From: Chryseobacterium sp.
Lineage (GTDB): Bacteria > Bacteroidota > Bacteroidia > Flavobacteriales > Weeksellaceae
Direction of reading: 5' to 3'
NCBI GenBank assembly: GCA_031286615.1
Contig: JAITUA010000015.1
Span: 372,001 to 436,000 of the forward strand
Length of the DNA stretch: 64,000 nt
Shown: positions 1-9,577 of the stretch, piece by piece
Position numbering within the stretch: position 1 is the first letter of the stretch
How the letters are laid out: each line of letters opens with the position of its first letter
The notes under the pieces: model-generated
The model's input: the letters and a program-made list of their open reading frames with translations, nothing else
Told to the model about the DNA's origin: nothing
The model's database searches: none
Made by a program: the position numbers and the translations under genes

Positions 1-750
1 GATATTATTTCTATACATTCTGTGACAAGGTTTAAAACAAACCTGTATAAAATTGCAGCGGTTATTATTCTGCTTTTATCGTTGGAAGGTATTTTCACTT
101 ATACCATGTTCATTAAACCTGATGTTTATCTTGCAAAATCGGAAAACCGTATTGTTCATCTCGAAGACGGATCTGTGGTTACCCTTTTACCGGGCGCTGA
201 ACTTACCGTTGTAAAATCATTTCCTGCTTCTACCAGAGTGGTAGATTTAAAAGGAGATGCCATCTTCTCCGTAGCCAAGTCAAAAGTACATCCTTTTGTA
301 GTACGTGCTGACGGTTTCAGTACTAAAGTTTTGGGAACGGTATTTAAAATCTCCCAATCAGGGAAGAAAAAAGCGGTTGATCTGTATGAGGGGAAAGTGG
401 CTGTATCTTCTCCGGGAGTTCCTGTTTCTTTTCTTAAGCCAAATCAGAAATGGACGAATTTCGGGATTGCACATACTACAGCAGTCATTTCAATAAGTCC
501 GGTGAAAAATTCAGCCGGGAAAGTTTCTTCAATCCTGTCTTTAAGCTTTAATGATGTTCCTTTAAAAGAGGTAGTAACAGTTCTGGAGAGCAGCTATAAT
601 ACTAAAGTATTGTATCCTAAAGATGCTGAAGATAAGAAGATCACCGCAGATTTTACCGGTGGCACAGTAGGAGAAAATATTGAATCTCTGGCTTTCATTC
701 TGGGACTGGAAGTACAGAAAAAAGAAAACACCTATATCCTGAAAAAATAA
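1..750 (+). CDS. FecR-family anti-sigma factor, 5' end cut by the window edge
   Basis: The reading frame is open to base 1, and the GTG at 22 is only the first possible start inside the window, so the N-terminal cytoplasmic part is probably missing. A membrane segment (about residues 10-28 counted from that GTG) is followed by a FecR domain (about 40-130) and a C-terminal DUF4974-type domain (about 172-242), the usual Bacteroidota order. Proteins of this family pass a signal from an outer-membrane TonB receptor to an ECF sigma factor. The next gene encodes a TonB receptor with an STN domain, which fits. The sigma-factor gene would lie upstream, outside the window. Family call is firm; the exact inducer cannot be read from sequence. 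Confidence 0.9.
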   Translation, partial: DIISIHSVTRFKTNLYKIAAVIILLLSLEGIFTYTMFIKPDVYLAKSENRIVHLEDGSVVTLLPGAELTVVKSFPASTRVVDLKGDAIFSVAKSKVHPFVVRADGFSTKVLGTVFKISQSGKKKAVDLYEGKVAVSSPGVPVSFLKPNQKWTNFGIAHTTAVISISPVKNSAGKVSSILSLSFNDVPLKEVVTVLESSYNTKVLYPKDAEDKKITADFTGGTVGENIESLAFILGLEVQKKENTYILKK

Positions 751-799
751 AACACTACTCAAAAAATTAAATAATCATAATCAAGAGAACACTTTAAGT

Positions 800-3700
800 A
801 TGAAAAGTTTGAAATGTGGGATTACCATAGCAGCCTTATTTTTTACTGTAGCCGCAGAAGCACAGGAGCTGGTTCAGAAAGTAACATTTTCTGTACCTGC
901 CAACAGACCGTTGATTGAAGTTTTGGAGGAATTTGCCGGAAAAACAGGAATGAGACTCGCTTATTCCAAAATAGATATTAAAGAGCTGAAGGTAAAAGGG
1001 GTAAAATGCGAAAATACTTCTGTTAACAACTGTCTGAAGGATATTACCAATGGCCTTCCTGTAGTATTCCGTCTGCATGGTGATCTTATTTCGATAAAAT
1101 ATGAAAATTCTAATATCTCAGTGTTGGGAAACGGACGTATTTCCGGTAAAATAGTGGATGAGGTAGGAAATCCCATTACCGGAGCTGAAATTAATATAGC
1201 CCAGAAAACTGTTGTAACAGATAATAATGGTGATTTTACAGTAGATCTTCCCTCAGGAACCTATAACCTGACCGTAAAAGCACCTAAATATAATACGCTG
1301 AGAGTTGAAAAACTAACTGTCACCAATAAAGAAACAAGCTCGGTATCATTTGCTCTGAACAAAGCTTCTGATAAGATTACAGACATTAAAGAAGTTGTGA
1401 TTACCGCAGCCCGTAAAGCAGATACACAGGCGGGACTCCTTGCTCAACAGAAAAAAGCGGCACAGATGAGTGACGGTATTTCGGCAGAACAGATCTCTAA
1501 AACACCGGATAGCGATGTAGGGGGAACTCTGAAAAGGGTAACGGGAATTACTACTATTGATAATAAATATGTAGTCGTAAGATCTATGGGAGAACGATGG
1601 AACACGGCAGCCATGGACGGAATTAATCTTCCAAGTACAGAAGCCTATAATCAGAATTTCTCATTTGATATCATTCCTACTGCCATGGTGGAGAGTGTAG
1701 TGGTAAGTAAATCTGCAACACCTGATATGAATGCCAGCTTTGCCGGAGGCTATGTAGAAGTGAGAACCAAAGATATTCCCAACGAGAATTTTACAACTGT
1801 AACGATGGGAACTTCTTATAATGACCAGTCGGCGTTTAAAGAATTCCTGACACGTAAGCGGGGAAAGTATGATTATTTCGGATATGACGACGGGACCAGG
1901 GATTTTCCCAAAGGACTGGAAGCCGTGAACTGGACGGATCCGAAATTTTTTGAACAGTCCAGACAATTTACCAATGACAATTTCAGCACCTATAAGACCA
2001 GAGGTGATATGGGATCTAATATACAACTGGCCCTGGGAAGAACTTATGCCCTTAAGAACAATAATAAATGGGGATTTGCCGGAGCATTTGTCATCAGAAA
2101 CGAACAAAATAAACTGGATATAGACCATACAGGAAGAGGAAACTGGCTGGATACCACAGGAATGCCGGATGCAAACGGACAGATTCCGTTTTACAACTTC
2201 AAAAACAGCGGAGCTTCCTACAACTATAATTCTACGCTGGCAGGAATGCTTAATTTCGGTTTACAATTGGGAAAAAACAGAATTTCATTCCGTAATTCCT
2301 ATACCCATATCTTTGATAATACATTGACAAGAGTAACCGGATGGAATGAATACTCTACCGGAAGCGGAATGGCTGCCAATGCAGAATTGGCCTATAATTA
2401 TTTTTACAACGGAATTATTCCCAATAATGATCCGGCTCAGATCAAAAACTTAGACAGACCTTATACTGATAATACCAATTACCCGATTTTTCAGACTCTT
2501 TTACAAAATAAAATCGAAGGAAGTCACAAAATAGGAAATACAGAAATCAGCTGGTTTGGAGCCCGTACAGGAGTTTCTTCCGATACCAAAGATTACACAC
2601 AGTATATTACCCGGTATGATTTTATAGGAAATGAAATCTTAACGTTTCATAAGATCTACAATTCCGGAGCAGATTTTTACAGAGGATATATTGAAAACAG
2701 AGAAACAGATTATAACTATGGAGCTTCTGTAAAATGGGACATGGATGCAGGAAGCTTTAAAAATACAATTAAAACCGGATATGCCGGAGCTATAAAAAAC
2801 AATACCAACCAACAACAGAAGTTTTTCCTTCGTGTTGACGAAAACCGGGACGTTCCGAATAGCGAAAAGAACTATTTAACGATGTATGGTTCGCTTGCTG
2901 GCTGGTTTGATGGTACCCATTATGTTCCGGGTGGTATTGGTTGGGAAACGAGAGGACTTTATAAAAATGACAAGTATGAAGGAGAAGTTAATCAGCATGC
3001 ACTTTTTGTAATGTTTGACAATCGTTGGAAGAAATTAAGATTAGTTTGGGGACTTCGTGCAGAATATTTTAAGTATGATATGATTTCCCAGCAGCTGGAT
3101 CCATCCGATTCCAAATATATCATGAGAGCAGCTATAGATGATAAACCCTGGCAGTGGATGCCTTCCGTGAATTTTACGTACAGCCCTACCAATAAGATCA
3201 ATCTGAGGCTTGCCTACAACAAATCTGTCATCCGTCCTCAGTTTAATGAAAGAACAGGACTTCCGTATTTTGATCCTATTGCCAATGGACTGATTTACAA
3301 TACGGAATTGAGCTCTTCGGTCATTAATAATTATGATTTTAAGTTTGAATGGTTTCCAGGATTGGGCGAAATATTCTCAGCAGGACTATACTACAAAAAT
3401 ATAGACAGACCTATTGAACGTGAAGGTCATATTTCCAGTGAAGGAAACCTTTTCCTGTACAATGGAAATTCAAAAAATGCAAAACTGATAGGAGTAGAAG
3501 CAGAAGTAAGAAAAAGTTTAGGCTTTATCGCAGACGGAACTTTTCTGGAAAAGCTTTTCATAAGCGGAAACTTTACTTATAACCATACGAAAGTAGTTGC
3601 TTTTAAGGATCTGTACAAAACAGGTGATAATGATGAAACCTACGAAGTGAAACGACCGCTTTACGGGCAGACTCCTTACGCCTACAATCTTGGACTGATC

Positions 3701-4087
3701 TATGACGGAAACCGATTAGGGATGAGTTTTTTATATAACGCAAAAGGAGACCAGTACATCACAGTAGGATATGCATACAAGGGAGAAGAAATTCAGCGTC
3801 CTTATGCTGTTGCAGATGCACAGATCTCTTATAAGTTCCTTCGTAACAGAAATTTTGAAGTGAAATTTAATGTCAGAAACCTTTTCAACAGGGTAAAAGA
3901 ATATTATAACAATTTTAATTCTTATCTGGCGGCAAAAGACGGAGGAGGAAGTAATGTAGGAACAGAAAGAGAAGGCTGGGAGCTGCTTCCGGGAGCAACA
4001 GATAAATATGATAAAGATATTGATAAAATTATGTTCAGGGCTTACAGTGGAAGAATGTTCAGCTTAAGCGTGAATTATACTTTTTAA
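800..4087 (+). CDS. TonB-dependent outer-membrane receptor/transducer with STN domain
   Basis: 1095 residues. A signal peptide (about 1-21, ending AEAQ) is followed by an STN (secretin/TonB short N-terminal) domain at about 30-100, a carboxypeptidase-regulatory-like beta domain at about 113-190 (begins GRISGKIVDEVGNPITGAE), a plug at about 225-325, and a long beta-barrel ending in the terminal aromatic motif SVNYTF. The receptor imports a substrate across the outer membrane using TonB energy, and the STN domain lets it signal to the FecR protein encoded 49 bp upstream. The substrate is unknown. Absence of a SusD-type gene next door argues against a glycan-utilisation SusC. Downstream surface-protein genes on the same strand may belong to the same regulon. 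Confidence 0.93.
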   Translation: MKSLKCGITIAALFFTVAAEAQELVQKVTFSVPANRPLIEVLEEFAGKTGMRLAYSKIDIKELKVKGVKCENTSVNNCLKDITNGLPVVFRLHGDLISIKYENSNISVLGNGRISGKIVDEVGNPITGAEINIAQKTVVTDNNGDFTVDLPSGTYNLTVKAPKYNTLRVEKLTVTNKETSSVSFALNKASDKITDIKEVVITAARKADTQAGLLAQQKKAAQMSDGISAEQISKTPDSDVGGTLKRVTGITTIDNKYVVVRSMGERWNTAAMDGINLPSTEAYNQNFSFDIIPTAMVESVVVSKSATPDMNASFAGGYVEVRTKDIPNENFTTVTMGTSYNDQSAFKEFLTRKRGKYDYFGYDDGTRDFPKGLEAVNWTDPKFFEQSRQFTNDNFSTYKTRGDMGSNIQLALGRTYALKNNNKWGFAGAFVIRNEQNKLDIDHTGRGNWLDTTGMPDANGQIPFYNFKNSGASYNYNSTLAGMLNFGLQLGKNRISFRNSYTHIFDNTLTRVTGWNEYSTGSGMAANAELAYNYFYNGIIPNNDPAQIKNLDRPYTDNTNYPIFQTLLQNKIEGSHKIGNTEISWFGARTGVSSDTKDYTQYITRYDFIGNEILTFHKIYNSGADFYRGYIENRETDYNYGASVKWDMDAGSFKNTIKTGYAGAIKNNTNQQQKFFLRVDENRDVPNSEKNYLTMYGSLAGWFDGTHYVPGGIGWETRGLYKNDKYEGEVNQHALFVMFDNRWKKLRLVWGLRAEYFKYDMISQQLDPSDSKYIMRAAIDDKPWQWMPSVNFTYSPTNKINLRLAYNKSVIRPQFNERTGLPYFDPIANGLIYNTELSSSVINNYDFKFEWFPGLGEIFSAGLYYKNIDRPIEREGHISSEGNLFLYNGNSKNAKLIGVEAEVRKSLGFIADGTFLEKLFISGNFTYNHTKVVAFKDLYKTGDNDETYEVKRPLYGQTPYAYNLGLIYDGNRLGMSFLYNAKGDQYITVGYAYKGEEIQRPYAVADAQISYKFLRNRNFEVKFNVRNLFNRVKEYYNNFNSYLAAKDGGGSNVGTEREGWELLPGATDKYDKDIDKIMFRAYSGRMFSLSVNYTF

Positions 4088-4130
4088 AAAAGAAGACACC
4101 AAATGTAAATATAAAAAGAGCTCAGGATAG

Positions 4131-4281
4131 CATCGTACAGGTTTCGGTAACCTGATCAAAAACTGGAAGAATACTGATGAAGCGCACACCAGTACCGGTT
4201 CAGAAAAAAACCGAGCGTTAATGGCTTTTCCCAGGTATTAACGGTTTCTATGGGAACATCCCCAATGCAGCTCCTCCTGCA
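4131..4281 (+). pseudogene. possible decayed coding remnant in the TonB receptor to lipoprotein gap
   Basis: The 312-bp gap after the TonB receptor holds no intact gene. One frame reads HRTGFGNLIKNWKNTDEAHT and on to a stop at 4239. A second frame, offset by one base and starting at 4234, reads GINGFYGNIPNAAPPAVTDE-F to a stop at 4279-4281. Both halves are protein-like in composition, and together they look like the frameshifted C-terminal end of a secreted protein. No family is recognised, and the length is short enough for chance, so confidence is low. Confidence 0.3.
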
Positions 4282-4399
4282 GTGACGGATGAATTCTAAA
4301 AACCAAATCGAAGGAATAGAGAGGCAGATATTCCTGAATATTAAAAAACTGATCTGGTATATAAAATAACACGACCGGATTTTATTAAAAATTATAACA

Positions 4400-5692
4400 A
4401 TGAAAAGACTAACTCTAATTGCAGTGGCAGCATTATCTCTTACAGCTTGTCAAAACGATCAACTGGCGGATTCATCTTCTCCATTCGAAATGAAATCTAC
4501 TTCTGCTGAGTACCTTACAGCTTCGGCTCTTCCGGTAACCAGCGTAAGTGGTGCTATTACTACAAATACTACATGGAGCGGTGTAGTTGAATTAGATGGA
4601 GTTGTAACCGTAAAAAATGGTGCTACATTAACAATCCAGCCGGGTACATTCATTAAAGCTAAACCAAACACAAGCAATACTGCTACAGGAGTTTTGGTAA
4701 TTGCTAAAACAGGAAAAATCAACGCAGCAGGTACTGAAGCGCAACCAATTATCTTCACAAGCTACAAATTGCTAGACGGAAACGAAGATACAACTGCTGC
4801 TCCTGGTGATTTCGGAGGTGTTATCATGTTAGGAGATGCTCCTACCAACACTCCATTCACAAAAACAGTTGAAGGATTATCTGGTCCGGATTTCTATTAC
4901 GGAGGTACTAATGCTTCTCACAACGGAGGAACATTGAAGTATGTACGTATTGAGTTTGCAGGATTCGATCTTTTGGCTCCTAACTCAGGGAACGAAATCA
5001 ACGGTCTTACTTTAGGAGGAGTAGGAAACGGAACTACTTTGGATCATATTCAGGTATCTTTCGGAAAAGATGATTCTTTTGAATTCTTCGGTGGTACTGT
5101 AAACGCTTCAAACCTTGTTTCTTTCGCTGCGGATGATGATAACTTCGATTTCGATAACGGATATACAGGAACTATTACTTGTGCTCTTGCTTTGGCAGAT
5201 TACAACTCTACGCACAGTCTTAGCGGAGCAAGCCCGGATTCTAACGGTATCGAGCTTGATAACAACGCAGACGGTTCTTCTACATCATTATTGACTCACC
5301 CGGTTATCAACAACCTTACAATTATTGGTTCTAAGAACTCTACTAAAGGTGCTTTGTATGAAAACGGTATCCACATCAGAAGACACGGTAGATTAACATT
5401 AAATAACGCTGTGGTTACAGGTTACCCTGTGGGAATCAAAGTAGAAGGTACAGGTTCTGAACTTTCTTCAGCTTCAGCATACAACACAATCCAGATCCAC
5501 GGATTTACTACTTCAGTTACAGGTACAGGAACAGCAGGAATCCCTGCAGCTAACCTATTGACTGGTACTCCTGCATCTCTATGGGGTATGAGCCAGCCTT
5601 TCTTCAACGAAGGTGGTTGGAACGTATCCCCAAGAAACTGTGGAAACTTCCAGGGACTTTGGACAAAATACAATTTCTCAATTGTAGAATAA
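4400..5692 (+). CDS. surface lipoprotein, likely right-handed beta-helix
   Basis: 430 residues. The lipoprotein signal peptide ends in lipobox LTAC (Cys17). The mature protein is rich in Gly, Asn, Thr and Ser, with repeating short strands (TWSGVVELDGVVTVKNGATL, then GTFIKAKPN) typical of a parallel beta-helix. Acidic clusters such as ADDDNFDFDNGY around residues 247-258 could bind metal ions. Codon choice differs from the neighbours: AAC, TTC and ATC are preferred over AAT, TTT and ATT, as in highly expressed genes. It sits between a TonB receptor and a T9SS-secreted protein, which suggests an abundant cell-surface partner of that receptor. Molecular function is not known; the beta-helix call is inference. 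Confidence 0.75.
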   Translation: MKRLTLIAVAALSLTACQNDQLADSSSPFEMKSTSAEYLTASALPVTSVSGAITTNTTWSGVVELDGVVTVKNGATLTIQPGTFIKAKPNTSNTATGVLVIAKTGKINAAGTEAQPIIFTSYKLLDGNEDTTAAPGDFGGVIMLGDAPTNTPFTKTVEGLSGPDFYYGGTNASHNGGTLKYVRIEFAGFDLLAPNSGNEINGLTLGGVGNGTTLDHIQVSFGKDDSFEFFGGTVNASNLVSFAADDDNFDFDNGYTGTITCALALADYNSTHSLSGASPDSNGIELDNNADGSSTSLLTHPVINNLTIIGSKNSTKGALYENGIHIRRHGRLTLNNAVVTGYPVGIKVEGTGSELSSASAYNTIQIHGFTTSVTGTGTAGIPAANLLTGTPASLWGMSQPFFNEGGWNVSPRNCGNFQGLWTKYNFSIVE

Positions 5693-5705
5693 TAAAAAAC
5701 TTTAA

Positions 5706-5742
5706 AAAGCAGGGAACAGCGTATGCTGATTCCTTGCTTTTA
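5706..5742 (+). terminator. hairpin terminator after the beta-helix lipoprotein gene
   Basis: The arms at 5706-5716 and 5730-5740 pair over 11 positions with one G-U, and an inner CAGC/GCTG stem (5717-5728) extends the hairpin. The right arm ends in CTTT followed by TACTT. It starts 14 bp after the stop codon. Confidence 0.7.
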
Positions 5743-5768
5743 CTTCAAAAACCTTAATAATCAGCATT

Positions 5769-6692
5769 ATGAAAAAAATAATTTTATCATCTGTTTTGTT
5801 TTTATCTCACATGGCTGCAGCACAGTCACTGGTATGGGGAAATTCTTTTGATACTCCTGCTGACCTTCAGGGTTGGACTTTCCATGATTTGAACAACAAT
5901 AGCAACGGATGGGTACAGGGACAGAACATTTATCACAACGGAACTGCTCTGACCTATGGAACTACCGGAGTTCTTCGTCATTCTATCAGTTTGGTGCCAA
6001 GTGGAAATGCTACTGGATTTGCAACAGAAAATGACTGGATTATTTCTCCTCAGATTGATCTTACAAATACTGCAGGAACCGTTACTCTGGCTGCCTATAT
6101 CGGGAGACAGAGATCTACTCATACTATTGTTGCCAGAGAGCTTTTTATTTATGTAAGCACACCACAGAAAGAAGTTCCTGCATTATCGGACTTCCAGGCA
6201 ATGACAGTAGATGCAGATGGAAATGATGTTCAGAGTATATATAAAATACAGGTAGGTGATTCGGCCAACCCTTTTCCGGCTGACCTTACCCAGTTTGTAG
6301 AATCCCTTGTAGATCTTTCTGCTTTTGCAGGGAAGAAAATCTATATCGGAATGTGGTCAAACAGAAAAACAAGCGGAAATAATGTCCAGAATATCAATAT
6401 TGATGAAATGGGAATTTACGCTACTTCATTTTTGGGAACTAAGGATGTAAAAAGAAACAAAATTATAACACAAATAGCAGAAAATCCGGTAAAAGAATCT
6501 CTGCAGCTGCAGCTTAATCCTGCATTGAAAGAAAATATGACGGTGGTAACCATTTACAGCGCAGCAGGACAAAAAGTACTTACCGCTCAGTATTCTAAAG
6601 CGATCAATACAGCAGGTCTTACATCTGGTGCTTATGTAGCAGAAATTACAGATGGAAAGACTACGGAAAGGGTGAAGTTTATTAAAAAATAA
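5769..6692 (+). CDS. secreted choice-of-anchor J protein with T9SS C-terminal sorting domain
   Basis: 307 residues. A signal peptide (about 1-19, ending AAAQ) leads into a choice-of-anchor J (cleaved-adhesin type) domain at about 23-220, with the hallmark opening SFDTPADLQGWTFHD and the segment ENDWIISPQIDL. The last 70 residues form a Por-secretion-system type A tail (NPVKESLQLQL through YSAAGQKVL to the final RVKFIKK). The protein should therefore be exported by Sec, then by T9SS to the cell surface. Anchor-J domains are carbohydrate- or adhesion-related jelly rolls. There is no catalytic domain, so a binding or adhesion role is likely. It follows the beta-helix lipoprotein by 76 bp. Confidence 0.88.
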   Translation: MKKIILSSVLFLSHMAAAQSLVWGNSFDTPADLQGWTFHDLNNNSNGWVQGQNIYHNGTALTYGTTGVLRHSISLVPSGNATGFATENDWIISPQIDLTNTAGTVTLAAYIGRQRSTHTIVARELFIYVSTPQKEVPALSDFQAMTVDADGNDVQSIYKIQVGDSANPFPADLTQFVESLVDLSAFAGKKIYIGMWSNRKTSGNNVQNINIDEMGIYATSFLGTKDVKRNKIITQIAENPVKESLQLQLNPALKENMTVVTIYSAAGQKVLTAQYSKAINTAGLTSGAYVAEITDGKTTERVKFIKK

Positions 6693-6812
6693 TTTTTCTC
6701 CTCTTAGAAACTGATTTTAGAAACACCATGAATTTTTAATATAAGATAATGGATAGTATTGATAAAGACTATCCAGAACATATCCAACTAGTTTTTTTAT
6801 AATTATATATTG

Positions 6813-6830
6813 CCCTGCCCCCGGGTAGGG
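6813..6830. terminator. GC-rich hairpin between the T9SS protein and lipoprotein genes
   Basis: CCCTGCCC at 6813-6820 pairs with GGGTAGGG at 6823-6830 (one G-U), followed by TAATATTTTT. It is a striking GC-rich island in an AT-rich spacer of 178 bp. It could be a terminator or a 5'-leader structure of the next gene. Confidence 0.5.
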
Positions 6831-6870
6831 TAATATTTTTAAAGTTTTACAATGAAATAATTGAAGAAAG

Positions 6871-7614
6871 ATGAACAGAATCTTTGCATTACTACTATTA
6901 TTTACTGCACTTTTTTCATGCACAGACAGCAACACAATGGAGCTGTATGATAAAGTACAGAAACCCGGAGAGGTTAATATCAAAGGATTTTCCAAGCCTG
7001 ATGTCCTTCAGCTGAGGTTCAATGGAGCACCTGTATCCATTGATGGAAAAACGTCCTATACCAATAAAATAGAAACACAGCTTCAGTTTGTCCTGGATCA
7101 GGGAGAAACCAATAAACTGTCTGTATATAATAATGAAACAGGAACCGAAATTGCAAAATACAATATTACCTATGACAATATAAATGATTTTAAAAACTTA
7201 TACTTTTTCAATCTTCCGGGGATTTATCTGCAGACTTATGCTGTAAAACCTCAGGTTAACCTTGGAAAAGTAGGGTTTGAATTTATTTTTCCCAATCTTG
7301 GCGAATTTTCCGGAACTACACAGAAAGAGGTGAAAGGAGTTCTTAAAAGAGAAAATGGAGTAGTACTGGCAGAATTTGACAACATTGGAAAAGACAACTT
7401 TACCGCAGTGAAAATCTATAGTTTTTTCAGTTCTACAGCTCCGATATATCTGGAATTGTATAAACCGGGAACTACAGAACCTTATACAGGATCTAAAATG
7501 ATTCAGGTGAAACTGAAACAGCACACAGGAGCAAACATGATTGTTCTCCAGGAAAAAATGGAAAACGGAGAATGGGTAGTAAAAGGAGATATTGATGTAG
7601 CAGAATATCTGTAA
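6871..7614 (+). CDS. lipoprotein of unknown function
   Basis: 247 residues with a lipoprotein signal peptide whose lipobox ends LFSC (Cys17). The rest is mainly predicted beta strand with no recognised domain or catalytic motif. The gene ends 6 bp before the ATG of the S41 protease gene, so the two are almost certainly co-transcribed, and the protein may be a surface partner or substrate-presenting factor for that protease. The function is not recognised. Confidence 0.8.
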   Translation: MNRIFALLLLFTALFSCTDSNTMELYDKVQKPGEVNIKGFSKPDVLQLRFNGAPVSIDGKTSYTNKIETQLQFVLDQGETNKLSVYNNETGTEIAKYNITYDNINDFKNLYFFNLPGIYLQTYAVKPQVNLGKVGFEFIFPNLGEFSGTTQKEVKGVLKRENGVVLAEFDNIGKDNFTAVKIYSFFSSTAPIYLELYKPGTTEPYTGSKMIQVKLKQHTGANMIVLQEKMENGEWVVKGDIDVAEYL

Positions 7615-7620
7615 TTGCTT

Positions 7621-8961
7621 ATGAAAAACATTTTAAAACTTCAATGCATTGCAATCGCAGTCTTTCTCATTTCGTGTACGAATAATAATGACGAAAGCGC
7701 ACCTGTTTTTCCGGAAGGAAGTACAGAATCTGTCAATCTCTGGGTACAGGACAGTATGAAACGGTATTATTACTGGGCAGATCAGATGCCTGCAAAACCA
7801 GATTACCGTCTTCCCGTAAAAGATTTTTTTAAAAGTCTGCTGTCTTCGCAGGACCGGTTTTCTTTCATGGTCAATACTGAAGATTCTTCTACCTATCCAC
7901 GTTCCATAAGGAATATGTACGGTTTTGATTATACCGTTGCCAAGCTTGCCAACAACCAGGTTGTTACAATCGTAAAGCTGGTTCTTCAAAATTCTCCGGC
8001 CTTCAATGCAGGACTGGAACGGGGAATGATTATGACCAAGATCAATGGAAAAGTCATTACAGCAGCTAATGCAGAATCAATGACTTCATCTATTAAAGAC
8101 CAGACCGTTGTAGACCTTACCGTAGGGAAATGGCAGAACGGAACGGTTACCGATGAAAAAAATATTACCGTTTACTATGGCTTTTCTTTTGAACAGCCCA
8201 TCTTATCTAAAATTTTTGAGAAAAACGGTAAAAAAGCAGGATATCTGTATATCTATGATTTCCCGGACGGAATGACACAAACCCTGAACCAGAAGTTTGC
8301 AGAATTTAAGGCTGCCGGAGTACAGGAACTGATTCTTGATCTCCGCTATAACTATGGAGGGTCGGTATCATCTGCTGCAGCTCTTTGCTCATTGATTCCT
8401 TCAGGGCTGTCATCTGGTTCGCCATTTATCATTTTTAAAGGAAATAAAAACGGAGGAGAAGTAAAAAGAACATTTGCCCAGCAGATCGCTTATGATCCAA
8501 AGGCTCTTGATTTTAATGCTTTACGTGCCAACGCATTGGGATTGCAGAAAGTATTTATCCTTACTTCCAACAGTACAGCATCTGCAGCAGAAATTGTCAT
8601 CAACAACCTGAAGCCTTATATGCAGGTTATTCAGATCGGAGATACTACTTTAGGTAAAGATATGGCCGGATTTGTAGTGGAAGACAAACGGAAGCCGAGA
8701 AAAATTTCCTGGCAGATTCATCCGGTAATCTATAAAGTATTTAATGCCAGTGGAGCCGGAGAATACAGTAATGGAATATCTCCACAGATCATGGTCAACG
8801 AATATGCCGGGCTGCCATTATTACCTTTGGGTGATCCTAATGAAACCCTTATTTCTTCTGCCCTTAACGGAGGTTATTTCAAATCTGCAGGTCAGGAAAA
8901 GAACGGAAGCGTTACAATTCTATACCAGAGTGATGTGCCTCCGGTGATGATGGAGAAATAA
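7621..8961 (+). CDS. S41-family (C-terminal processing) peptidase lipoprotein
   Basis: The ATG at 7621 was chosen over an upstream TTG at 7615 because it puts a normal lipobox (LISC, Cys19) at the signal-peptide end; the product is 446 residues. A PDZ-like domain lies at about 95-180 and the S41 catalytic domain at about 195-400. The segment STASAAEIV holds the likely nucleophile Ser321, and GKDMAG holds Lys346, 25 residues later, the usual Ser-Lys dyad arrangement. It should act on proteins at the cell surface or in the periplasm. The gene follows the lipoprotein gene by 6 bp and closes the surface-protein cluster that starts with FecR. Confidence 0.9.
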   Translation: MKNILKLQCIAIAVFLISCTNNNDESAPVFPEGSTESVNLWVQDSMKRYYYWADQMPAKPDYRLPVKDFFKSLLSSQDRFSFMVNTEDSSTYPRSIRNMYGFDYTVAKLANNQVVTIVKLVLQNSPAFNAGLERGMIMTKINGKVITAANAESMTSSIKDQTVVDLTVGKWQNGTVTDEKNITVYYGFSFEQPILSKIFEKNGKKAGYLYIYDFPDGMTQTLNQKFAEFKAAGVQELILDLRYNYGGSVSSAAALCSLIPSGLSSGSPFIIFKGNKNGGEVKRTFAQQIAYDPKALDFNALRANALGLQKVFILTSNSTASAAEIVINNLKPYMQVIQIGDTTLGKDMAGFVVEDKRKPRKISWQIHPVIYKVFNASGAGEYSNGISPQIMVNEYAGLPLLPLGDPNETLISSALNGGYFKSAGQEKNGSVTILYQSDVPPVMMEK

Positions 8962-8989
8962 TCTGGATTGAAGACAAAGAAAGAAAATG

Positions 8990-9128
8990 AATGTCAATAT
9001 TTTAAACCATTAAGAAGTTTGAAGAAATAAAGTATAGTTAAGATTAATCATTCTGATCTTAAGTTAAAGCAAAGCTTGATCTTAATAATCTTAACACCTT
9101 AATACAATCTTAATGGTTCAGGAAAAAA
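8990..9128. repeat. dispersed repeat, copy A (inverted relative to about 31.34-31.47 kb)
   Basis: This AT-rich block lies in the 267-bp gap after the S41 protease gene. Its reverse complement matches about 31338-31467 along most of its length, with shared runs such as CAGAATGATTAATCTTAACT and CTTCTTAATGGTTT. It has no ORF. It resembles a small non-coding dispersed element of unknown mobility. Confidence 0.65.
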
Positions 9129-9228
9129 TTAAAAGGTTTATTTAATAATAAAAAAATAATATCGAATAGTAAAGGATAAAACCTTTTTGCCTTTTACCTA
9201 TTCAGGAACACCATAAAATCACAAAATC

Positions 9229-9498
9229 ATGCAGGGTATAGAACCGAAACTTCACATGAACCTGACCAGCCGTATTGAATATTACCGTCTGTTGATAGAA
9301 GCTGCAGAAGATCCTGAAAGCCAGCCTTCGGATGTGGCTACACAGATTTCAGAACTGGGTCATCTGTATGAAGAATATCTGCTTAATAAAAAGAATCTGG
9401 AGAACAGCATCAAAAACTATCGCCAGTATCATAATGATTTACGGAAAAACCTTACCGTAAGACTTCGGGAGCTTAGAAGAAAAGCAAGACAGAAATAA
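9229..9498 (+). CDS. small helical protein of unknown function
   Basis: 89 residues, highly charged, with no signal peptide. From about residue 35 to the end the pattern is that of long amphipathic helices or a coiled coil (SELGHLYEEYLLNKKNLENS), ending in a basic tail (RLRELRRKARQK) that could contact nucleic acid or membrane. It is 79 bp upstream of the hydroxylase gene on the same strand. No family recognised. The ATG at 9229 is the only good start. Confidence 0.6.
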   Translation: MQGIEPKLHMNLTSRIEYYRLLIEAAEDPESQPSDVATQISELGHLYEEYLLNKKNLENSIKNYRQYHNDLRKNLTVRLRELRRKARQK

Positions 9499-9577
9499 TA
9501 TCTGAAATTTACTTTATCAGCTGATTTTATTATGAAATTCATACCTTTATAACATCAAGCTGAAGGATGAAAGGTTT

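Noticed and set aside
1661-2128. 155-codon minus-strand frame
   Set aside because: Lies wholly inside the TonB receptor gene; a shadow frame.
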